In this document: positions 11,401 through 20,238 of the stretch, piece by piece
Position numbering within the stretch: position 1 is the stretch's first letter
Layout: every line of letters starts with the position of its first letter
Assembly (NCBI GenBank): GCA_017987115.1
Contig: JAGNUG010000009.1
Location: forward strand, 1-59,855
Length of the DNA stretch: 59,855 nucleotides
Reading direction: 5' to 3'
DNA from: Flavobacteriales bacterium
GTDB taxonomy: Bacteria > Bacteroidota > Bacteroidia > Flavobacteriales_F > PHOS-HE28
Program-made: the position numbers and the translations under genes
The notes under the pieces: generated by a model
What the model was told of the DNA's origin: nothing
The model's database searches: none
What the model saw: the letters and a program-made list of their open reading frames with translations, nothing else

Positions 11401-12106
11401 ACTGCGTGAGAGTGCCGAAAAATTAGCGCGCAGTGAACGCGAGACTGCATGGCGTGAAATGGCCCAGCAAGTAGCTCACGAGATCAAGAACCCGCTGACA
11501 CCCATGAAGCTGAGCATTCAACATTTCCAGCGCACTTGGACACCCGATGCACCAGATGCAGAAGCGAAGTTGGAACGCTTCAGTACGGGCATGGTACAGC
11601 AGATCGAAGCATTGAGTGGTATTGCCAATGCGTTCGGTGATTTCGCTCGGATGCCGCGCGCCAAACCAGAAGAACTCGACCTCGGAGAGGTCGCTGAAAT
11701 GGCGCTTTCCGTGTACAACGGAACGCCGAACGTCAACTTCGAATTGGAACGGGATACGACCATCCAATTACCCATCAGTGCCGATCGCGAGCAACTCCTG
11801 CGCGTATTCAACAACCTGTTGAAGAACGCCATGCAAGCTGTTCCCGATGAACGTACGGCCCATATCTCGGTAACACTACGCCGGGAAAAAGCCCATGCTG
11901 TCGCTGAGGTAAAGGACAATGGGATAGGCATAGCAGAAGCAGACCGCGACCGCATATTCCAGCCGAACTTCACCACCAAGAGCAGCGGCATGGGCCTCGG
12001 CCTTGCAATGGTGTTGCGCATTGTTGAGGCTGCTGGCGGCACGGTAACATTCAATACGGAAGAAGGCGTGGGAACAACATTCGTTCTGAAGCTGCCGTTG
12101 AGATAA
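8471..12106 (+). CDS. NtrY-like multi-pass membrane sensor histidine kinase
   Basis: This 1211-residue protein is a membrane-bound sensor kinase that should phosphorylate a response regulator not encoded next to it. Residues 1-20 form an N-terminal membrane anchor. An outer segment follows, then about six or seven hydrophobic helices (about 200-470), a second outer-facing region (about 480-690), two more helices (about 695-760), a further sensory region, and a last helix (about 905-930) leading into a HAMP linker. The HisKA motif AHEIKNPLTPMKLS places the phospho-acceptor His near residue 1002, and NPLTPMKLS is typical of the NtrY branch. The HATPase domain has DNGIGIAE, a short F-box (IFQPNFTT) and GMGLGLAM. 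It appears monocistronic: the divergent giant gene lies 144 bp upstream and a short gap precedes the crotonase. The sensed signal is unknown. Confidence 0.88.
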   Translation: MRRTLLLLLIGFLFGVLAWTVHEPDAANRAIEESQRIQKLMDHSAEALNGSVDSELAYLEQNGAEEWMRERTASLLEERERNGAIYFGLDEDSLVCWTGTPPMESSLFRGEMSSHLKLFNGLYIHASARDGNLEMHALRPIWSTPPMENRYMQSGFHHSLNAPQGLFAMLLGTEGPEVRDASDKTMFRVAWRDGALELGNWVWMRLTLASLAIAFCIAALWHWAMQCVIAGNRWSGILLFGGISLAFRLMYLYWAPESSLNRLLFFDPALYAASARFPSLGDLFINASLLALIAAFIRTALRRGTNSLIRPLHLATGFSISLIHAAWITHLFIGLVNDSSVDLDLYHVQELSSISALALLCVALLFGSWVLLTSAILEQVIPNTPLKIIALTGGFVLGLSIVVHHLVGVYDTLLFLWPVPLFFVLLWGIDRTPGFGKVLLGVALVAGISAHVLTKYTRNREHRERQVLAERLAVREDPVVELMFRELAPRLRAADDLYGMLSGLSPCGSVELDQRVRQRFFNGYWERYDVRLFAFDPDGQALCATDPDPPKSFGSSQSAFTLPTVAVDMPDLFMQEQPGQTAFYHARVAVMPNDSAAPAQLVIELHPRSASQSLGFPDLLLSGDDPLMRRADRYVVARYENGALVDRSSRTPYSLHWDRDLDENGLLWYTDGGYEQLAIGDPNGTLLVLGLLEPDLTDQATTFSYLFALFSILVALVFLLDTTIRSNGIPPMGIGAKVRVALGFFAFVGLVFFGVGTQRLLTRQFTQRFEAMILEKARSVHAELQQKFIGEPELNSDHAAYLDHLLSRASNVFFTDITLYNVHGSLLATSRPQIFAAGLLGDRMDPVAYRNMVLNNASSFVHEEAIGNAKFLSAYLPLRDRNGHVLAYIALPSFADQAQQEDERNGVLIAVVNLFVLLFALSVLVAVFISNWTTRPLDLLKRSLSAVALGGANRPIRYRGQDEVGQLVDVYNRKVDELRESAEKLARSERETAWREMAQQVAHEIKNPLTPMKLSIQHFQRTWTPDAPDAEAKLERFSTGMVQQIEALSGIANAFGDFARMPRAKPEELDLGEVAEMALSVYNGTPNVNFELERDTTIQLPISADREQLLRVFNNLLKNAMQAVPDERTAHISVTLRREKAHAVAEVKDNGIGIAEADRDRIFQPNFTTKSSGMGLGLAMVLRIVEAAGGTVTFNTEEGVGTTFVLKLPLR

Positions 12107-12227
12107 CAACGTTTATTGGCGCGTGTCGAGGATCCATTATTAGCGTAATTCACGCATTGTTATTGGCTAGGTACATTTGCCCAAGTGATCAGTACAAATT
12201 TTCTGATCATCTAATTTTCTGATCGAC

Positions 12228-13004
12228 ATGTCCAACCTACTGATCGATAACAAAGACCACGTTCGCGTGATCACCATTAACCGACCCGACCAATTGAACG
12301 CCCTGAACCGTGCGACCATTGCGGAACTGGATAAAGCATTGAACGAGGCCGAGGCCGATAAGACCGTTCGCGTAGTGATCATTACAGGAAGTGGTGTAAA
12401 AGCGTTCGTAGCTGGTGCGGACATTAAGGAATTCGCTGATTTCAGCACCGCAGATGGCAAGGCATTGAGCGCGGACGGCCACAATAAACTCTTCGATCAT
12501 ACAGAGCGCTTGAACAAACCGGTGATCGCTGCAGTTAACGGCTTTGCTTTAGGCGGTGGATTGGAACTGGCTATGAGCTGCCACTTCCGGATTGCAAGTG
12601 AGACCGCACGCATGGGACTTCCTGAGGTGACGCTAGGCGTGATCCCTGGTTATGGCGGCACACAACGTTTACCGCGCTTGGTAGGGAAAGGCAAGGCGAT
12701 GGAGATGATCTTTACTGGTGGCATGATCAACGCAGATGATGCTTTGAAGTGGGGACTAGTGAACCAAGTTGTACCCGCGGAACACTTATTGAGCACCTGT
12801 ATGGAGTTGGCAAGCAAGATCGCGCGCAACAGTCCTACAGCATTGAGTGCAGCGATACGCGCCGTTAATGCCGGATACGAGCACGGCGCCGATGGCATGA
12901 AGCGTGAGATCGAGGAATTCGGGAAATGTTTTGGTACGCCGGATTTTGTAGAGGGAACTACGGCTTTCATGGAAAAACGGAAGGCGGAGTTCAAGGGGGA
13001 ATAG
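12228..13004 (+). CDS. Enoyl-CoA hydratase / crotonase family protein
   Basis: At 258 residues it is a full-length single-domain crotonase. The expected reaction is hydration of trans-2-enoyl-CoA to 3-hydroxyacyl-CoA in the cytoplasm, in fatty-acid or amino-acid degradation. The oxyanion-hole segments VAGADIKEF (62-69) and GFALGGGLELAM (105-116) are present. Both catalytic acids of true hydratases are there: Glu113 in GGGLELAM and Glu133 in LPEVTLG. The stretch VIPGYGGTQRLPR is also family-typical. The two glutamates argue for hydratase rather than isomerase or dehalogenase activity, but the acyl chain specificity cannot be read. No other beta-oxidation gene lies nearby. Confidence 0.9.
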   Translation: MSNLLIDNKDHVRVITINRPDQLNALNRATIAELDKALNEAEADKTVRVVIITGSGVKAFVAGADIKEFADFSTADGKALSADGHNKLFDHTERLNKPVIAAVNGFALGGGLELAMSCHFRIASETARMGLPEVTLGVIPGYGGTQRLPRLVGKGKAMEMIFTGGMINADDALKWGLVNQVVPAEHLLSTCMELASKIARNSPTALSAAIRAVNAGYEHGADGMKREIEEFGKCFGTPDFVEGTTAFMEKRKAEFKGE

Positions 13005-13011
13005 TACACTG

Positions 13012-13138
13012 GATATGGAATACAGGATAGAACACAGATGACGCTGAAAAAGTTGATGAACGCTGATCTGAAACTAGCCCGAATTGTTATCTGTGAGATC
13101 CATTCATTCTGCGTTCATCTGCGTTCCATTTACCATTT
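13012..13138. repeat. Imperfect inverted repeat of the CAGATGAACGC type between genes
   Basis: The gap between the crotonase and the flippase is a fold-back element. The left arm near 13030 reads GAACACAGATGACGCTGAA. The complement of the right arm near 13130 reads GAACGCAGATGAACGCAGAA. Between them another copy of GATGAACGCTGATCTG appears. Elements rich in ACAGATGAACGCAGAT occur between genes in many unrelated environmental bacteria, as I recall. Only this copy was noticed here. It may act as a transcript fold or be a miniature repeat; function is unknown. Confidence 0.5.
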
Positions 13139-13141
13139 GAT

Positions 13142-14632
13142 TTGAGCGCCCTCAGAAACCTCGCAGGCCAAACGGCCATCTATGGTGCAAGCAGCATTGG
13201 TGCACGCTTCCTTAACTATTTGTTGGTGCCGCTTTACACGAGCAAAGGTGTTTTTGAACCTACTGAGTATGGCGTGATCACTTCGCTCTACGCATGGACA
13301 GCCTTCTTGAACGTGGTTCTCACCTTCGGTATGGAGACCACGTTCTTCCGTTTTTCTTCTGATGAAAATACACCGCTTGCGAAAGGTTCCAGCGGCTCTG
13401 TGTTTACGACCGCAGCATATGCCTTGCTGTTCTCCTCTATCACGTTCATGGTATTGGGCAGCGGTTTTTCTGGCGACATTGCCAGTGGTATCGGCTTCCC
13501 GGAACATGGCGTATCGGTGTTGCTTTTAGTGATCATCATAGGCATAGATGCACTTACCGCGGTGCCAATGGCGAGGCTGCGCCAACAAGGACGTGCATGG
13601 CGATTTGCATCTATCAACATTCTAAGTGTTGTTGTGAACGTTGCGCTCAATTTGTTCATCTTCCTCTATTGCATGAAGAAATTCAACGTGGGCGAAACCA
13701 ATGCGCTGATCGATGCTGTGTATGATCCGTCGTTCGGTCTCGGTTATGTGTTCTTGATCAACCTGATCAGCACTGGTGTAAAGCTGATGATGCTCCTCCC
13801 GCAATGGCCTGCATTCAAATTATTCAGCAAACCATTGTTGCGCACCATGTTGATCTTTGGCGCACCATTGATGGTCGCAGGACTAGCTGGAATGATCAAC
13901 GAAACGGCCGACCGCATCATCTTGAAATATTTACTACCTGAGGGAATTGCTGATGCGCAGATCGGGATCTACGGCGCATGTTATAAGCTCGCGGTACTGA
14001 TCACGCTCTTCATCCAAGCGTTCCGTATGGGTGCCGAACCATTCTTTTTTAGTCATGCGAAAGAGAAGAACAGCCGGGAGACATTCGCACGGATCATGAA
14101 TATTTTCGTTGCCGTTTGCATGACCGCATTCTTGGTGGTGATGTTGTTCATCGACCTGTTCAAATGGTTCATTCCCAACCCCGAATACCACGAAGGGTTG
14201 CGGGTGGTTCCGATCCTTATGCTGGCCAACGTGTTCCTCGGCATCTATTATAACCAAAGCGTTTGGTACAAACTCACGGACCGCACCAAGACCGGTGGCA
14301 CCATTGCGATCATTGGCGCTGTGATCACAATAGCATTCAACTTTGCATTGATACCCGTGTTGGGGTACATGGGTAGCGCGTGGGCAACGCTCGCTTGTTA
14401 CGCAGGCATGGCCATGATCAGCTATGTCTGGGGGCAAAAACACTACCCGATCCCATACAATGTTAGTCGTGTGTTGCTTTACATGGCCGGCGCAGTGGTG
14501 CTATGGTGGATTGCGAATATGCTAGCGGCCGATGAGTTCATTGGTTATGCGATCCGCGCTACCCTTTTGGTCATTTGGCTGAGCATTGTCTGGAAACTGG
14601 AGCGAAACACTATTCGCCCTCTGACCCAATAG
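13142..14632 (+). CDS. Polysaccharide/lipid-linked oligosaccharide flippase (MOP/Wzx-like)
   Basis: This 496-residue protein is almost entirely hydrophobic, with about 12-14 predicted membrane helices. Its start, LRNLAGQTAIYGASSIGARF, is typical of Wzx-like polysaccharide biosynthesis proteins that flip lipid-linked sugars across the inner membrane. The start used is TTG at 13142; no ATG fits upstream and no clear ribosome binding site is seen, as is normal in this phylum. It is followed after 4 bp by dut and then by a sugar nucleotidyltransferase, so it probably heads an envelope-related operon. The glycan substrate is unknown. Confidence 0.85.
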   Translation: MSALRNLAGQTAIYGASSIGARFLNYLLVPLYTSKGVFEPTEYGVITSLYAWTAFLNVVLTFGMETTFFRFSSDENTPLAKGSSGSVFTTAAYALLFSSITFMVLGSGFSGDIASGIGFPEHGVSVLLLVIIIGIDALTAVPMARLRQQGRAWRFASINILSVVVNVALNLFIFLYCMKKFNVGETNALIDAVYDPSFGLGYVFLINLISTGVKLMMLLPQWPAFKLFSKPLLRTMLIFGAPLMVAGLAGMINETADRIILKYLLPEGIADAQIGIYGACYKLAVLITLFIQAFRMGAEPFFFSHAKEKNSRETFARIMNIFVAVCMTAFLVVMLFIDLFKWFIPNPEYHEGLRVVPILMLANVFLGIYYNQSVWYKLTDRTKTGGTIAIIGAVITIAFNFALIPVLGYMGSAWATLACYAGMAMISYVWGQKHYPIPYNVSRVLLYMAGAVVLWWIANMLAADEFIGYAIRATLLVIWLSIVWKLERNTIRPLTQ

Positions 14633-14636
14633 CTGA

Positions 14637-15080
14637 ATGAAAATGAACAACATTTATATTGTGAACAAAGGCAAACACGCATTGCCGAGTTATGCTACGG
14701 AACACAGCGCAGGCATGGACATCCGCGCCAACTTGGAAAAGTCCGTGATCCTCGAACCTGGTCAACGCGCGCTGATACCGACGGGGCTGTTTCTGGAATT
14801 ACCGGAAGGTACCGAAGCTCAGATCAGGCCGCGCAGTGGACTGGCATTCAAACATGGTGTTACCGTCCTCAACAGCCCAGGTACGATAGACGCTGATTAC
14901 CGCGGGGAAGTAGGCGTATTGCTGATCAATCACGGGCAGGAGAACTTCGAAGTAAAGGACGGCGAACGTGTCGCCCAAATGGTAATTGCACAGTATGTGC
15001 GTGCTACTTTCAAGGAAGTTCCGGACCTTCGCGCCTCGGAACGTGGCGCAGGAGGCTTTGGCCATACCGGCGTTAAGTGA
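14637..15080 (+). CDS. dut: Deoxyuridine 5'-triphosphate nucleotidohydrolase
   Basis: The 147-residue protein hydrolyses dUTP to dUMP and pyrophosphate, keeping uracil out of DNA and feeding dTMP synthesis. All five motifs of trimeric dUTPases are visible: AGMDIRA (I), RPRSGLA (II), [11 protein letters not shown] (III, with the catalytic Asp), GERVAQMVI (IV) and the glycine-rich [10 protein letters not shown] (V) at the C-terminus. The ATG at 14637 lies 4 bp after the flippase stop; a second ATG two codons later is an equally possible start. Length is normal. It sits in a run with envelope genes, an order I believe is common in Flavobacteriales. Confidence 0.96.
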   Translation: MKMNNIYIVNKGKHALPSYATEHSAGMDIRANLEKSVILEPGQRALIPTGLFLELPEGTEAQIRPRSGLAFKHGVTVLNSPGTIDADYRGEVGVLLINHGQENFEVKDGERVAQMVIAQYVRATFKEVPDLRASERGAGGFGHTGVK

Positions 15081-15093
15081 GTAAATACAACCT

Positions 15094-16101
15094 ATGAAGA
15101 TCATCGTACCCATGGCGGGTATGGGCAAGCGGATGCGTCCGCACACCCACACGACCGCCAAGCCCCTGTTACCGATAGCAGGTAAGCCAATTGTTCAACG
15201 CCTGGTAGAGGACCTCGCTGCTGTTGCAGGTGAAACCGTGGAGGAAGTCGCCTTCGTGACCCATCCGCGATTCGGGAAAAAAGTAGAAGACGAATTGGTG
15301 GCGATCGCGAAAGGGATAGGTGCCAAAGGGACCATACACTACCAAACGGAGGCGTTTGGGACCGCACATGCCATTCTTTGTGCGCAGAGCGCATTGAACG
15401 GACGTATTATCGTTGCTTTTGCTGACACGCTCTTCAAGGCACAGTTGAAGCTGGATAAGGATTGTGATGGTGTTATTTGGGTGAACAAAGTGGAAGACCC
15501 CAAACCATTCGGTGTCGTTAAACTGGATGATAAAGGCATTATTACCGAGTTCGTGGAAAAGCCACAGACCTTCGTGAGCGACCTTGCGATCATCGGGATC
15601 TACTACTTCGCGGATGGCGATAACCTCAAAAAAGAAATGCAGTTCCTGATCGATAACGACATCAAGGACAAAGGCGAATACCAGCTCACCAACGCTATGG
15701 AGAACATGAAGCAGAAAGGTGCTCGCTTCAAGGCCGGTAGTGTGGATGTCTGGATGGATTGCGGCAACAAGAATGCCATGGTGGACACCAACACCAAGGT
15801 CCTTGGTTTCCTGAATGGCGACAAGGACTTGGTGAGCAGTACATTGAAAAAGGAGAACAGCGTTGTGATCGAGCCGTGCTTCATTGGTGAGAACGTTACA
15901 CTGATGAACAGCATCGTAGGTCCGAATGTTTCCATTGAGCAAGGTGCGGTCATTTCCAGCAGCGTTGTAAAGAATTCGATCCTAAGAGGTAGCACGCGTG
16001 TACAGAACTGCGTCATGGATAACAGTATGATCGGAGAACGCTCGATCGTGAGCGGAACAGCTTTGGACCTGAGCATAAGCGACGACAGTACGTTCGGATG
16101 A
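15094..16101 (+). CDS. Sugar-1-phosphate nucleotidyltransferase with C-terminal hexapeptide repeats
   Basis: The 335-residue protein should join a sugar 1-phosphate to an NTP, releasing pyrophosphate, to make an activated sugar for envelope glycans. The N-terminal signature is MAGMGKRMRPHTHTTAKPLL, with the nucleotide-binding G-x-G-x-R-M loop and the PKPLL-like lysine. Residues about 255-335 hold left-handed beta-helix hexapeptide repeats (VVIEPCFIGENVTLMNSIVG and onward), which suggests trimer formation or an acyltransferase-like tail. Glucose-1-phosphate thymidylyl- or uridylyltransferase are both possible. The stop overlaps the ATG of the next gene (ATGA), so the two are probably co-translated. 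Confidence 0.88.
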   Translation: MKIIVPMAGMGKRMRPHTHTTAKPLLPIAGKPIVQRLVEDLAAVAGETVEEVAFVTHPRFGKKVEDELVAIAKGIGAKGTIHYQTEAFGTAHAILCAQSALNGRIIVAFADTLFKAQLKLDKDCDGVIWVNKVEDPKPFGVVKLDDKGIITEFVEKPQTFVSDLAIIGIYYFADGDNLKKEMQFLIDNDIKDKGEYQLTNAMENMKQKGARFKAGSVDVWMDCGNKNAMVDTNTKVLGFLNGDKDLVSSTLKKENSVVIEPCFIGENVTLMNSIVGPNVSIEQGAVISSSVVKNSILRGSTRVQNCVMDNSMIGERSIVSGTALDLSISDDSTFG

Positions 16102-17942
16102 ACGAAAGAACAAATAGGAGGAAAGGGCATAGGTATGAAGCAAACGCCTTCATGTATGGTGGTGCGTTTTTGCACCCTTGCAACTGCTTCGTTCTATTCC
16201 TCTTGATCGTTACACTTGCGGCTTGCGGATCATCGAAACAGATAACCGATAAACACCCAGCCTTCGACCCGGAAACAGAAACCAATGGACCGCAGCCTAG
16301 CGATAAGCGGGCCGAGGTGATGCGTCTGTTCATGGAGGCAACACAAGCGCGTTTGAGCGGACAGCTTCCGAAAGCCGTACAGCGATACCAGCAATGTTTG
16401 AAATTGGACCCGAACAATTCGGCTTCCATGTTCGAATTGGCGAAACTTGCAAATCAAGCCCAGAATTTTCCTAGTGCGGTCGATCATGCGAAACGTGCGG
16501 TTGCTGCCGATAAGGAAAACATTTGGTACCGTTTCCTTTTAGCTGATCTCTATCGGCAGAACCAACAAAGCGTCGAAGCTGCAGAAGTATATAAAGGCGT
16601 AGTAGCGAAATGGCCAGACCGCTTCGAGGTCTACTTTGACCTATCCAATACACTTGCTCAAAGCGGTAAAGTGAATGAGGCCATTGAGGTCTATGATGCT
16701 CTTGAAAAACGCATGGGGCTCACAGAGGAGTTGATCATGCAGGAATTCGGGATGTTAATGGGCACAAGCAAATTAGTGGAGGCCGAAGCGTTGATAAAAC
16801 GAGCCATTGCATTAGACCCGGAAGCACCTCAGTACCAAGGGTTATTAGCAGAAGTTTATACCCAACAAGGGAATAACGAAAAGGCGCTGGAGCAATACAA
16901 AAAGGCATTGCAACTGGACCCCAGCAACAGTATGATCCGCATTGCTTTGGCCGAGCACTACTATGGCACGGGTAAGATGGATGAGGCGTACAAAGAACTG
17001 GGTGAGGCGTTCCTTGATCCAGACCTCGACGTGGATGCCAAAATGCAGGTACTGATCGGCTTCTTTGAAATGACGAACAAAGAAGGCGAAGAACCAGGTG
17101 ACCGGCCGGACCTGATCAAACGGTCATACGAGCTGATCGAAGCATTGGAAATGGCACATCCTGAAAGCGGCAAACCACACACCATCCATGGTGACTTCTT
17201 GCTGCGCGATGGTAAATTCCCCGAAGCACGGGATCAATTCCGGGAGGCATTAGTGCATGAGAAAGATCGTTACCCGATCCACATGCAGCTCATGCAGCTC
17301 GATCTCCAGCTCGCCGACTATGAAGGACTTCGCACGGATGCGGAAGAAGCGATCAGTCTGTTTCCTACTGTACCGGAGAACTATTTGTACCATGGCATTG
17401 CGTTATCCCAGCTGAAGCGGCATGATGAAGCAGCTGAGACGCTGATAACTGGGCGTGATCTTGTGGTGGACAACCCTCCGCTCGAAGCACAGTTCTGGAG
17501 CAGCTTGGGCGATGCGTATAATGAGAGCGAGGAATTCGCAAAGAGTGATCAAGCCTACGATAAAGCGCTCAGTATTGAACCGGACAACGCAGGCACCTTG
17601 AACAATTATGCGTACTACCTCAGCTTGCGCAATGAACAGTTGGAAAAAGCCGCGCGCATGAGCAAGCGTTCATTGGAATTACAGCCCGAGCAAGCCACAT
17701 ACATGGACACATATGGTTGGGTGCTCTTCCGCCAGGGCAAATTCGCAGAGGCCCGCACATGGTTGGAAAAAACCCTAGCAGCCGCGCCTCCGGATGGTGT
17801 TGTTGTGGAACATTACGGAGATATTCTCTTTGAATTAGGAGAGGTCGACCTAGCGCTGGAACAGTGGAAAGAAGCAAAAACGCTCGGTGGTGCTTCGGAC
17901 GCTATCGACCGCAAGATCGAACAAGGCATTCGCGTTGAATGA
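16098..17942 (+). CDS. TPR-repeat lipoprotein
   Basis: The 614-residue protein has a long charged N-terminus, a hydrophobic stretch (30-40) and a lipobox TLAACGSS with the acylated Cys at about residue 43. It is therefore probably anchored in a membrane facing the periplasm. From about residue 75 to 600 it is built of tetratricopeptide repeats, for example the segment with NEKALEQYKKALQLDPSN. TPR arrays act as protein-binding scaffolds; no enzyme motif is seen. The start at 16098 forms an ATGA overlap with the previous stop; an in-frame ATG at 16152 would give a shorter, more usual signal peptide. The stop also overlaps the next gene by 4 bp. The close packing with DUF4292 and EnvC-like genes suggests a role in envelope assembly. 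Confidence 0.87.
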   Translation: MNERTNRRKGHRYEANAFMYGGAFLHPCNCFVLFLLIVTLAACGSSKQITDKHPAFDPETETNGPQPSDKRAEVMRLFMEATQARLSGQLPKAVQRYQQCLKLDPNNSASMFELAKLANQAQNFPSAVDHAKRAVAADKENIWYRFLLADLYRQNQQSVEAAEVYKGVVAKWPDRFEVYFDLSNTLAQSGKVNEAIEVYDALEKRMGLTEELIMQEFGMLMGTSKLVEAEALIKRAIALDPEAPQYQGLLAEVYTQQGNNEKALEQYKKALQLDPSNSMIRIALAEHYYGTGKMDEAYKELGEAFLDPDLDVDAKMQVLIGFFEMTNKEGEEPGDRPDLIKRSYELIEALEMAHPESGKPHTIHGDFLLRDGKFPEARDQFREALVHEKDRYPIHMQLMQLDLQLADYEGLRTDAEEAISLFPTVPENYLYHGIALSQLKRHDEAAETLITGRDLVVDNPPLEAQFWSSLGDAYNESEEFAKSDQAYDKALSIEPDNAGTLNNYAYYLSLRNEQLEKAARMSKRSLELQPEQATYMDTYGWVLFRQGKFAEARTWLEKTLAAAPPDGVVVEHYGDILFELGEVDLALEQWKEAKTLGGASDAIDRKIEQGIRVE

Positions 17943-18832
17943 GGAGAGCAGTAAAAGCAGTAGTACTGCTCGTACTCCTCACCTCAAGCGCATGCAAGAG
18001 CGGCAAACTGCTACCCCTTTCCGGCAGGGATATTCCTGCAAGGTCTCCTGAAAAACTCATCGAACGGATCGTTATCAATTCCGAGCGGATGAACGTCCCT
18101 TATTATTCGGCAAAGGCTACTATTGACCTTCGTTTACCAACAGGAAATAGAAGCTTCAAAGCACAGATCCGATCTGCAACGGATAGCGCAGCGTGGATAA
18201 GTGTAATTCCGGCACTGGGTATTGAGGCCGCTCGCCTACTGATAACCAAGGATAGTGTAAAGCTCTTGAACCGTATCGACGATCAGTATTTCGTTGGAGG
18301 CACCGCATCAGCAATGGAGAAATTCAAGGTTCAGCCGGACCTGGAGCTTCTTCAGGACGCACTCCTAGGTTTGCCTATTGGATTCGAACCTAACGAAAAA
18401 TACCGCAGTGACCGTGAGAACGGCGAGTATGTTCTAACGAGTAAAGAAAAACGTCGCTTCGTGCGTGCTGCAGAGGACATAAGTCCAAGCGATACGCTCG
18501 AAAGTGATCGTGATATGGGTGATCGAAGGCTGGAACGGACCTTGCGCAGAGCAGAAGAACAGGATGCCGTTGTATTCCGCTACTGGTTAGAACCCGACAG
18601 CATGTTGGTCACGCGCGTACAAATTGCCGACCTGGTCCGTGATCAGGTTGCTGAGATCAACTATTTGGAGCGAGGCGGGAGCGACCAACTTCATATGCCG
18701 AATAAGGTCAGCATCACATTGACCGAACCCGGAAGACATGCAACGGCTGTGCTTGAACTGTCGCGGATCATATTGGAAGGACCACTCCAAATGAACTTCT
18801 CGATCCCCGAGAAATTCCTTCCGATGCCTTGA
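17939..18832 (+). CDS. DUF4292 family lipoprotein
   Basis: This 297-residue protein begins with a lipoprotein signal (LLVLLTSSACKSG, acylated Cys19). The body matches my memory of the Bacteroidota DUF4292 family, in features such as YYSAKATIDL, AAWISVIPALGIEAARLLIT and a C-terminal FSIPEKF. The family is thought to adopt a LolA/LolB-like half-barrel that could bind lipid or lipoprotein, but its function is not established. It overlaps the upstream TPR gene by 4 bp and precedes the EnvC-like gene. The three probably serve one envelope process. Confidence 0.85.
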   Translation: MRRAVKAVVLLVLLTSSACKSGKLLPLSGRDIPARSPEKLIERIVINSERMNVPYYSAKATIDLRLPTGNRSFKAQIRSATDSAAWISVIPALGIEAARLLITKDSVKLLNRIDDQYFVGGTASAMEKFKVQPDLELLQDALLGLPIGFEPNEKYRSDRENGEYVLTSKEKRRFVRAAEDISPSDTLESDRDMGDRRLERTLRRAEEQDAVVFRYWLEPDSMLVTRVQIADLVRDQVAEINYLERGGSDQLHMPNKVSITLTEPGRHATAVLELSRIILEGPLQMNFSIPEKFLPMP

Positions 18833-18961
18833 GCGGGGAACGGTTATTAGTTCTGCATTGTCAGCCTTCATACGTTCGATCAGCTTCGATGCGTTCCTGT
18901 AGAACTTAGTTTCGCGACCGATATGATCGCAGTCCTCGACGGAAATATGGATCAACGTTCA

Positions 18962-20200
18962 ATGATGCGTCAGTATATATCCTTTCGCAATGGTCTAATT
19001 CGACTCGGCCTGCTTCTGGTTGTGTTGCTCCCTACCCTCTCCTCTGCCCAATCCCAAGGCGAGCTAGAGAAGAAACGAACCGCTTTGGATAAACAGATCC
19101 GTACAACAACGGCACTGATCGACCAAGCAAGAAAAGAACAGCGGGTTACACAGCAACAGTTACAATTGCTGGAAAGCCAGATCGGTGCACGCCAGCAATT
19201 GATCAACACCATGAGCGGTGAATTGCGTCGCGTGGAACAGCAGATATTGGATGATGAGCAGATGGTAGCTTCCTTGAACGAGGACCTGGGAACATTGAAG
19301 GAGGAATATGGACGAATGCTTCAATTCGCTTACCGCAACCGTAGTTCGTATGACCGCATGAGCTATCTATTCGCGGCAAGCAGCTTTCAACAAGCGTTCA
19401 AACGTTCGCGTTATTTGAATCAGATCGGCGAGCAGCGTCAACGACAAGCTGCACTGATCTCAGAAACGAGCGCTGCCATTGAACAGCGCGTTGCAGGACT
19501 CACCGCACAGCGGCAAGACAAGAAAAAACTGGTGAATGATCAGCTCGCGGAAAAACAGAAATTGGACAGCGATCGAAATGGACAACAGACCGCTTTGAGC
19601 AGTCTGAAAAAAGAAGAAGGGAAACTCAGGGAGACCCAAAAGAAGCAAGAGAATAAACGCAAGGAACTCGATAGGGCCATCCGCAAAGCGATCGAGGAAA
19701 GCATGAAGCCAAAGGCGGGGTCGACTGCAGCAAAATCCGGCAAGTTGGACCTCACACTTACACCTGAAGCAAAAGAACTGAACGAGGATTTCGTGAAGAA
19801 CAAAGGCAAGCTCCCTTGGCCTGTAGAGAAGGGTGTGATCACCAGCCGATTCGGAAAACAGGCACATCCTGTGATCGCGGGTATCCAAATTGACAACAGT
19901 GGAATTGATATCACTACGGAGATCGGCGCCCCGGTGCGTGCATTGTTCCGTGGCGAGGTTAGCAGTGTGATCGTGCTGCCAGGCGCGGGAAAGGCGGTGA
20001 TCGTAAGTCATGGCGCGTACAGGACCGTATACAGCAACTTGCGCGAGGCTAGCGTAGCCAAAGGCCAAAACGTGGATACCAAACAAACCATTGGTACTGT
20101 GCTGAACGGTGACAATGGGTCCGTAGCACACATAGAGATCTGGAAGATCACCGCCAATGGCCTGGAGAAGACGGATCCAGCACCGTGGTTGTACCGATAA
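18962..20200 (+). CDS. EnvC-like murein hydrolase activator (degenerate LytM/M23 domain)
   Basis: The protein has about 412 residues from the ATG at 18962, which gives a clean signal peptide ([20 protein letters not shown]). Residues about 30-270 are a long Gln/Lys/Arg-rich coiled coil. Residues about 285-410 are a LytM domain, with [14 protein letters not shown] and VAHIEIWK. In active M23 peptidases the first zinc ligand is His in HxGxD, and a further His follows in YxHL. Here they read NSGID and YSNL, so two metal or catalytic histidines are replaced by Asn. This fits EnvC, which is not a peptidase but activates amidases that split the septal cell wall. An upstream ATG at 18923 would extend the protein but spoil the signal peptide. 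Confidence 0.88.
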   Translation: MMRQYISFRNGLIRLGLLLVVLLPTLSSAQSQGELEKKRTALDKQIRTTTALIDQARKEQRVTQQQLQLLESQIGARQQLINTMSGELRRVEQQILDDEQMVASLNEDLGTLKEEYGRMLQFAYRNRSSYDRMSYLFAASSFQQAFKRSRYLNQIGEQRQRQAALISETSAAIEQRVAGLTAQRQDKKKLVNDQLAEKQKLDSDRNGQQTALSSLKKEEGKLRETQKKQENKRKELDRAIRKAIEESMKPKAGSTAAKSGKLDLTLTPEAKELNEDFVKNKGKLPWPVEKGVITSRFGKQAHPVIAGIQIDNSGIDITTEIGAPVRALFRGEVSSVIVLPGAGKAVIVSHGAYRTVYSNLREASVAKGQNVDTKQTIGTVLNGDNGSVAHIEIWKITANGLEKTDPAPWLYR

Positions 20201-20217
20201 GCAATGCATTACCTTTA
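20189..20217 (+). promoter_or_regulatory. Possible promoter for tatA-gatA
   Basis: TTG at 20189-20191 and TACCTTTA at 20210-20217 are 18 nt apart, close to the Bacteroidota sigma factor consensus TTG/TAnnTTTG with one mismatch. It overlaps the end of the EnvC-like gene and would start transcription just upstream of tatA at 20239. An internal promoter here would partly uncouple tatA-gatA from the envelope genes. Confidence 0.4.
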
Positions 20218-20238
20218 CGGCCTAATCCTGTGACCACG

